NCBI GenBank assembly: GCA_934462715.1
Contig: CAKSIJ010000002.1
Location: 62,001 to 126,000, forward strand
DNA length: 64,000 nucleotides
Origin: an uncultured Clostridia bacterium
GTDB lineage: Bacteria > Bacillota > Clostridia > UBA1381
Reading direction: 5' to 3'
This document shows, in pieces, positions 59,112 through 64,000 of this stretch. The notes under the pieces are model-generated. The model saw nothing but the letters and a program-made list of their open reading frames with translations. It did no database searches and was not told where the DNA came from. Position 1 is the stretch's first letter. Every line of letters starts with the position of its first letter. A program made the translations under genes and the position numbers.

Positions 59112-60902
59112 TTATCCTTCTGTTTTAAGACGGTTCATTTCCATTATAAGACTGCCTATCTTTGCCGTATCCTTTTCGTTTTCAATCTGTTCCGTAAGCT
59201 TTTCAAGCTTTATGCTTTTAATCAGCTCGCCGAGAGCTTCCGAGTTATCCGAGTATTCTTCCATATTGTAAAAAATACCCGAAACATAATTTATTTCATC
59301 GCCCGTAAATTCATTCATAATCACGGACGGCTCGATAAGAGTATTGTTATCTCTTGCTTGAAACATGATTCGCACAAGCTTTTGATGTATTTCCCCCGAA
59401 AAATCCTCCGGAGAAAAGCTTTTGCGAACCTCATCTATATATTTTTTATTCTGCGCCATAAGAAAAATGAGCTTTTTTTCCGCAGCCATAAGCTTTTTTG
59501 ACTTATCGGGTATTACCGCACTCGATTCCCTTGCAGCTTTGCTTTGCCTGTAACCGCCGTTATCCTCACTGTAATTCTGCTGTCTTTGTACAGTATTCAT
59601 TTTTGACGCACGCTTTTTATATTCACTATACACAGCGTCCCTGTTGACCTGTGTTTCCTTAGAAATCTGATTTATATATGCGTCAACCTCAACTGCGTCG
59701 CCTATCGACAAAAGCGCTTCGGCCGCTCCGGCAACATACATTGATTTTCCCTCCGGCGAATCAAGCGAATATTTGCTTTTCAGTATATTCAGCCTGAACA
59801 TGGTTGACGGCAAAGCCTCGGAAACAGCCTTTGCAAACATTGCCGCACCGTTGGCTTTTATGTATTCGTCCGGATCCTTTGCGCCCTTGAGCTTAATCAC
59901 CCTCGACCTTCCGCCGGCGGCATTTATTATATCTATCGCTCTTACAGCCGCCTTTTGCCCCGGCTCGTCCGAATCGTAGCATATGATTATTTCACTGCAA
60001 TATTTGAGAAGCAGCTTTGCCTGATCGTCCGTAAGAGCCGTTCCGAGAGTTGCGGCAACGTTCGGAATACCTGCTTGAAAAACGGTTATAACGTCCATAT
60101 ATCCCTCAACAAGTATTATCGAATGAGGACTTGCTTTTTTTGCAAGATTCAGCGAAAAAAGATTTCTTCCCTTGTTGAAAACGGGGGTTTCCGCCGAGTT
60201 GAGATATTTCGGCAGCTTAAAGCCGCCCGGAGTTTCGCTCTGTCCCATTATTCTTCCGCCGAAGCCTATTATGTTTCCTCTTAAATCTATTATCGGGAAC
60301 ATTACTCTGTTGCGGAATTTATCCATAATTTTTCCGTCACGTTCTATAACCAGACCGGCTGTCAGCATATCTTTATCACTGTAGCCCTTTTCGCTGAGAT
60401 AATCATGCAAAGCGGTTCTGCTGTCGCAGGCAAAGCCCAGTCCGTAGGTAACGATTGTTTTGTTTGTTATCTTTCTTTCGGTAAAATAAGTGTATCCGAT
60501 TTTCCCCTCAGCTGTTTTTGTCAGATTGTTATAGAAAAATCTTGCGCTCAGCTTATTCATTTCATAAATTTTCTTTTTCAGCTCATGTGAATGATCGTTT
60601 GCACCGTTTTCGGGCAAATCGATTCCGGCACGCTCGGCAAGCAGCTTTAAGGCTTCAACAAAATCAAGGCTTTCCATTCGCATTACAAACTGCACCAGAT
60701 TTCCGCTTGCTCCGCAGCCGAAGCAGTGAAAAAGCTGCTTTTCTCCGCTCACATGAAACGACGGCGATTTTTCACGGTGGAAAGGGCAAAGTCCGCTGTA
60801 GTCCCTGCCTACTCTTTTAAGCTTTACGTATTTTGAAACGTAATCGACAATATCGTTTTCCGCAAACACTTCGCTTATAATATCATCGGAATAGTATGCC
60901 AC
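59112..60902 (-). CDS. dnaG: DNA primase
   Basis: The frame opens at 60911 with GTG; the GTG at 60902 (VAYYSDDIISEVFAEND) is chosen because AAGGGG lies 8 nt before it. The protein then has 596 residues. The N-terminal zinc finger shows CPFHREKSPSF with HCFGCGASGN. The RNA polymerase core has GFGGRIMG, and the TOPRIM domain has ILVEGYMDVITVFQAG (catalytic Glu) and ICYDSDEPGQKAA. The C-terminal part would bind DnaB helicase. It makes RNA primers for replication and heads the dnaG-rpoD unit. Confidence 0.96.
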   Translation of the reverse strand: MAYYSDDIISEVFAENDIVDYVSKYVKLKRVGRDYSGLCPFHREKSPSFHVSGEKQLFHCFGCGASGNLVQFVMRMESLDFVEALKLLAERAGIDLPENGANDHSHELKKKIYEMNKLSARFFYNNLTKTAEGKIGYTYFTERKITNKTIVTYGLGFACDSRTALHDYLSEKGYSDKDMLTAGLVIERDGKIMDKFRNRVMFPIIDLRGNIIGFGGRIMGQSETPGGFKLPKYLNSAETPVFNKGRNLFSLNLAKKASPHSIILVEGYMDVITVFQAGIPNVAATLGTALTDDQAKLLLKYCSEIIICYDSDEPGQKAAVRAIDIINAAGGRSRVIKLKGAKDPDEYIKANGAAMFAKAVSEALPSTMFRLNILKSKYSLDSPEGKSMYVAGAAEALLSIGDAVEVDAYINQISKETQVNRDAVYSEYKKRASKMNTVQRQQNYSEDNGGYRQSKAARESSAVIPDKSKKLMAAEKKLIFLMAQNKKYIDEVRKSFSPEDFSGEIHQKLVRIMFQARDNNTLIEPSVIMNEFTGDEINYVSGIFYNMEEYSDNSEALGELIKSIKLEKLTEQIENEKDTAKIGSLIMEMNRLKTEG

Positions 60903-60984
60903 CGTTTTCACCCCTTTATATTAATTCGACATAAACTGCAATTTTCCTTTTTTTCATTGATTAATACCCAAAAATGCCGATTAT

Positions 60985-61028
60985 ACGGTGTTTTTACTCA
61001 TACACGATATATAATCACCGTTTTTTTT
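60985..61028 (+). terminator. Possible terminator-like hairpin in the dnaG-hprK gap
   Basis: ACGGTG (60985-60990) and CACCGT (61016-61021) pair across a 25-nt loop and are followed by a run of eight T on the plus strand. No plus-strand gene is known upstream, so its role is uncertain. Confidence 0.3.
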
Positions 61029-61364
61029 GGTATTATGCATTAAAAACGGCAGCTAAACCGCATAAATCATGTATTTGCCGCATTTTTTCACGGCTCGGCC
61101 ATCGAAATCGTTGAAATTTATAAACAAACGCATACCAATCCCACATTATCATCTTATAATTATATCATAGAATCAATGATTTGTCTACAGTTAAATTGCA
61201 ACATTTTTTATTTTTTTGTATTTTTTTGCCTGTTTTTGTCATCATTGCTGTTTTTCGGATAACAAAGTTGTTAAAAAGTATTGACGAAGCGGCATATTTA
61301 CAAAAAATTTTATTATTTTTGAATTTTTTTTCAATTTACTATTTAATTTTTACAAAAAATATTG

Positions 61365-61370
61365 TATAAT
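61365..61370 (+). promoter_or_regulatory. -10 element of hprK
   Basis: A perfect TATAAT lies about 90 bp before the hprK start. The matching -35 is weak and AT-rich. Confidence 0.45.
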
Positions 61371-61417
61371 ATAAAGAGCAGAATTAACCAAAGTCTGTTT
61401 TTTGACTAAAATACAAA

Positions 61418-61460
61418 GCGGCAGCAGTACACCGCTGCGCTCCGGAGGAGGATAACAATG
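61418..61460 (+). promoter_or_regulatory. Hairpin plus ribosome-binding-site module before hprK
   Basis: GCAGC (61421-61425) and GCTGC (61434-61438) form a stem that GC pairs can extend outward. It is followed within 4 nt by GGAGGAGG and then the ATG at 61458. Confidence 0.5.
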
Positions 61461-62402
61461 CACGAAACACAATTTAAAATTCCGCTCAGCAAGGTTGTTG
61501 ATGAATTTCAGTTTGAAAAGCTATATGAATCCAAAGATTTTGACGATATAATTGTTGAAAGTGCGGACGTAAACCGTCCCGGTCTTTTGATGGTCGGCTT
61601 TCTCGATTATTTTGACCATAAAAGAATACAGATACTCGGCAAGGTCGAGCTTACCTATCTCGATCAGTTCGGTTACGACAAGCGTTATGAGCTTTTGGAA
61701 CCGCTCTTTAAAACAAAGGTTCCGGCAATAATTGTAACAAGAGGTATGCAGGTAGGGCCGGAAATGTTCGAGCTTGCGGAAAAATATAATAAAACACTCC
61801 TGCGCACGGAGGATTCCACTTCTAATCTGATGAGCGCCTTAATAAGCTATCTGAACGTACAGATTGCTCCGAGAATCACACGTCACGGCGTGCTTGTCGA
61901 GGTATACGGCGAGGGAATCCTCATCATGGGCGAAAGCGGAGTCGGAAAAAGCGAAGCCGCAATAGAGCTTTTAAAAAGAGGTCACCGTCTTGTTGCGGAC
62001 GACGCGGTTGAAATAAAAAGAGTATCGAACAGAACTCTTGTCGGATCTTCCCCCGAAATTATACGGCACTTTGTCGAGCTTCGCGGCATCGGAGTTATAG
62101 ACGTAAAAGAAATTTTCGGTATGGGTGCTGTTAAGGACACCGAAAGCATAAATTTAATTATACATCTTGAACCGTGGGTAGTGGGTAAGCAATATGACCG
62201 TCTGGGCATGGTTGACGAATATACCAACGTTATGGGAATAAATATTCCGAGCATGACCGTTCCCGTTAAAATAGGCAGAAACATAGCCGTAATCATAGAG
62301 GTTGCGGCAATGAACAACCGTCAAAAGAGAATGGGTTATAACGCTGCCACCGAGCTTAACAACAGACTCATGAAGCGTATGCAGGAGGAAACCGAATTTT
62401 AA
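61458..62402 (+). CDS. hprK: HPr kinase/phosphorylase
   Basis: The protein has 314 residues, the family length. It phosphorylates and dephosphorylates Ser46 of HPr and so controls carbon catabolite repression. The catalytic His is in TRHGVLVEVYG, Walker A is GESGVGKSEAAIELL, and the phosphorylase region shows LVADDAVEIKR and the signature LRGIGVIDVKEIFGMGAVKD. The C-terminus has MNNRQKRMGYNAA. It leads an operon with murB and rapZ, the common Clostridia/Bacilli order. A strong GGAGGAGG site precedes it. Confidence 0.97.
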   Translation: MHETQFKIPLSKVVDEFQFEKLYESKDFDDIIVESADVNRPGLLMVGFLDYFDHKRIQILGKVELTYLDQFGYDKRYELLEPLFKTKVPAIIVTRGMQVGPEMFELAEKYNKTLLRTEDSTSNLMSALISYLNVQIAPRITRHGVLVEVYGEGILIMGESGVGKSEAAIELLKRGHRLVADDAVEIKRVSNRTLVGSSPEIIRHFVELRGIGVIDVKEIFGMGAVKDTESINLIIHLEPWVVGKQYDRLGMVDEYTNVMGINIPSMTVPVKIGRNIAVIIEVAAMNNRQKRMGYNAATELNNRLMKRMQEETEF

Positions 62403-62427
62403 CCGGGCAGATTTTAAAGTCCGGTAT

Positions 62428-62459
62428 GTGCCGCTTTGCGGCGGAATGGAGATTATATG
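62428..62459 (+). promoter_or_regulatory. Hairpin plus ribosome-binding-site module before murB
   Basis: GCCGC (62430-62434) and GCGGC (62438-62442) form a stem with a TTT loop. It is followed at once by GGAATGGAGATT and the ATG, almost the same as the leaders at 8829 and 46141. Confidence 0.55.
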
Positions 62460-63356
62460 GAAATCAAAGACGCAATTTTGTCACTTTGCGAAAAAGTAAG
62501 CTTTAACGAACCCATGAAAAAGCACACAACCTTTAAAATCGGCGGCTGTGCGGATATTTTCTGCGAGCCGAAAAATGCCGATGAGCTGAAAAAGCTTATT
62601 GATTTTTTCAAAAGCAATTCAATACCCCATACCGTAATCGGAAACGGCTCAAATCTTCTTGTGTCAGATAAAGGAGTCAGAGGTGCGGTTATAAAAACAG
62701 GCAGCCGCATGGCGGAGATTAACATAAACGGCGATACAATAACGGCAGGTGCGGGCGCACTGCTTTCAAGGCTTGCCAGAATTGCAACAGAGGAGGGGCT
62801 TTCCGGTATGGAATGTATTTCAGGAATACCGGGCTCTGTCGGCGGAGCGCTTTACATGAACGCCGGCGCATACGGTGCGGAAATCTCAGATATTACCGAA
62901 TCGGTCACTTATCTCATGCCGAACGGCGAGCTTGTCTGCTCTCCGAGAAATGATTTAAAGCTTGAATACAGAAATACGTCATTTATGGAAAATAGCGGTA
63001 TAATTGTTTCCTGTGTTCTGCGTCTGAAGCGTGGAAACAAGGAACGGATTGCCGCCGACATGGCGGAAATCACAAAAAGGCGCATTGACAAGCAGCCTAT
63101 CGAGCTGCCGAGCGCCGGAAGCTTTTTCAAACGACCCGAGGGATATTTTGCCGGCAAGCTTATAGAGGACTGCGGTCTGAAAGGCTACTCGGTCGGCGGT
63201 GCAAAAATTTCCGAAAAGCACGCGGGCTTCGTTGTGAATTTCAACAATGCCTCAGCCGCCGATGTTATCGGAGTTATGAACGGCGTGCGTGACAGGGTTT
63301 ACAGCGAAACAGGAGTAACTCTCGAACCCGAGGTCAGATTTTTGGGAGAGTTTTAA
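62457..63356 (+). CDS. murB: UDP-N-acetylmuramate dehydrogenase (UDP-N-acetylenolpyruvoylglucosamine reductase)
   Basis: The frame opens at 62436; the ATG at 62457 (MEIKDAILSLCEKVSFNEP) has GGAG 5-6 nt upstream and gives 299 residues. It reduces the enolpyruvyl group to make UDP-MurNAc for peptidoglycan. FAD-binding features are VIGNGSNLLVSDKG and GIPGSVGGALYMNAGAYG. The catalytic Ser lies in LPSAGSFFKRPEG and the catalytic Glu in TLEPEVRFLG. This is the type IIb arrangement usual in Firmicutes. It starts 54 nt after hprK. Confidence 0.97.
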   Translation: MEIKDAILSLCEKVSFNEPMKKHTTFKIGGCADIFCEPKNADELKKLIDFFKSNSIPHTVIGNGSNLLVSDKGVRGAVIKTGSRMAEININGDTITAGAGALLSRLARIATEEGLSGMECISGIPGSVGGALYMNAGAYGAEISDITESVTYLMPNGELVCSPRNDLKLEYRNTSFMENSGIIVSCVLRLKRGNKERIAADMAEITKRRIDKQPIELPSAGSFFKRPEGYFAGKLIEDCGLKGYSVGGAKISEKHAGFVVNFNNASAADVIGVMNGVRDRVYSETGVTLEPEVRFLGEF

Positions 63357-63435
63357 TAAAAAATTCAAGGTATAATTACAATATGTAAATTACACTGTTA
63401 CTAAAATAAATTCAAACTGTGGGAGTGATATTATA

Positions 63436-64000
63436 ATGCAGTTTACGGTAGTAACCGGCTTGTCCGGTTCGGGCAAAACACAGGTGCTTAAATTTCTGGA
63501 GGATAAGGGCTTCTTTTGCATAGACAATCTTCCTCCGGCGCTTATTCCGAAGCTTTCCGAGCTGTTATTTACTACAAACGGAAAATTCAGCAAGGTTGCG
63601 CTCGTTATCGATATGCGCGTCGGGGATATGATTGACGAGCTTTTATCCAATCTGGAGGATTTGAAAAAACGAGGATACAGCTATACCCTTTTATTCATCA
63701 ATGCAAGCGATGAGGTTCTGATAAAGCGTTACAAGGAATCAAGACATCTGCACCCGACAGTAAGCGACGAGGGTCTTTTGGGAAGTATTCACCTCGAAAG
63801 AAAAAGGCTTGCAAAAATATACAACGAGGCGGATTATGTAATCAATACGTCCGATCTGAGCGTTGCCGACCTGCAAAAGAAGCTTAAAAAGATATATGCT
63901 AACGGTGAGGATAAGGAGGATTCCATAAAGGTCAACATAATTCCGTTCGGCTTCAAGTACGGTCTGCCGCCCGACGCCGATCTGGTATTTGACGTAAGAT
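63436..64000 (+). CDS. rapZ: RNase adapter protein RapZ (YvcJ family), partial
   Basis: The gene starts at the ATG at 63436, with GGGAG 10 nt upstream, and runs off the right end; 188 residues are seen. It has Walker A VTGLSGSGKTQVL, then FFCIDNLPPALIPKL and DMRVGD, LLFINASDEVLIKRYKESRH and HPTVSDEGLL. These are the fixed motifs of the RapZ/YvcJ nucleotide-binding family. It follows murB as usual, and yvcK and whiA would be expected beyond the window. In Firmicutes the family has been linked to competence and cell-wall metabolism. Confidence 0.95.
   Translation, partial: MQFTVVTGLSGSGKTQVLKFLEDKGFFCIDNLPPALIPKLSELLFTTNGKFSKVALVIDMRVGDMIDELLSNLEDLKKRGYSYTLLFINASDEVLIKRYKESRHLHPTVSDEGLLGSIHLERKRLAKIYNEADYVINTSDLSVADLQKKLKKIYANGEDKEDSIKVNIIPFGFKYGLPPDADLVFDVR

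Larger units (their letters stand above)
60903..61457. promoter_or_regulatory. Divergent intergenic region between dnaG and hprK
   Basis: This 555-bp AT-rich gap must hold the dnaG-rpoD and hprK promoters. I can see a -10 for hprK (61365-61370), its leader hairpin and a terminator-like stem with a T-run at 60985-61028. No tRNA or convincing small ORF was recognised. Confidence 0.5.

Noticed and set aside
60903..61457. tRNA or known small RNA in the dnaG-hprK gap
   Set aside because: No cloverleaf, TTCGA-type T-loop or known RNA motif was recognised; only weak hairpins and promoter elements.

Overview
The window looks like a chromosomal segment of a Gram-positive, probably anaerobic and gut-associated member of the Clostridia (Bacillota). 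Pointers are the three S-layer-homology (SLH) proteins, LplA/B/C-type sugar uptake genes, YesM/YesN-type two-component genes, HprK-MurB-RapZ, an ECF vitamin-type transporter, AAGGAGG-like ribosome sites and TTGACA/TATAAT promoters. The mix of SLH surface proteins with beta-helix and heparinase-like proteins resembles pectin or glycan degraders such as Monoglobus, but the species cannot be named from this sequence.

Region 1 (1-22806, all minus strand) is a Gram-positive glycan-utilisation locus. In transcription order it reads: AraC-type response regulator (frameshifted), sensor histidine kinase, heparinase II/III-like protein, a substrate-binding lipoprotein broken by one in-frame stop, two large tandem secreted paralogs with InlB-type B repeats, two LplB/LplC-type permeases, a 108-bp tandem repeat array, an intact substrate-binding lipoprotein, and two secreted parallel beta-helix proteins, the last running off the left edge. 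No ATPase subunit is encoded here. Region 2 (22807-24231) is a divergent regulatory region with helically phased direct repeats, a palindrome and a leader hairpin, followed by a sugar-phosphate isomerase/epimerase-like gene on the plus strand.

Region 3 (24253-35373) holds yicC, an SLH/GLUG surface protein, pyruvate kinase, an SLH/toroid protein, a DUF1275 membrane protein, an AraC remnant and glmS. Region 4 (35569-41952) is a compact minus-strand operon obgE-mltG-tadA-ecfT-ecfA-A-S, in which both ECF ATPases and an S-like membrane domain are fused in one 882-residue protein. Region 5 (42183-47564) has the iron-sulfur pair nifS/iscU, a fucU-like mutarotase and two FAD oxidoreductases separated by a second array of the dispersed repeat seen in region 1.

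Region 6 (47614-51468) has an SLH protein and the scar of an IS3-family insertion that removed the 5' end of a second YesM-type kinase. Region 7 (51547-60902, minus) is a housekeeping run: dnaG, rpoD, prmA, a flavodiiron-like protein with a degraded metal site, rsmE, a small membrane protein, yqeG, aroE, aroK and an endonuclease IV-like TIM barrel; a strongly structured ~160-nt intergenic element lies before the last gene. Region 8 (61365-64000, plus) is hprK-murB-rapZ.

Themes worth attention: a two-site family of ~105-bp structured repeats whose stems covary between sites; a recurring small GC-rich hairpin placed directly before the ribosome-binding site of at least seven unrelated genes; the multi-stem element at 52454-52616; and repeated damage to carbohydrate-sensing genes (one nonsense, one frameshift, one IS truncation, one AraC remnant). 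No tRNA, rRNA, CRISPR array or phage was recognised.
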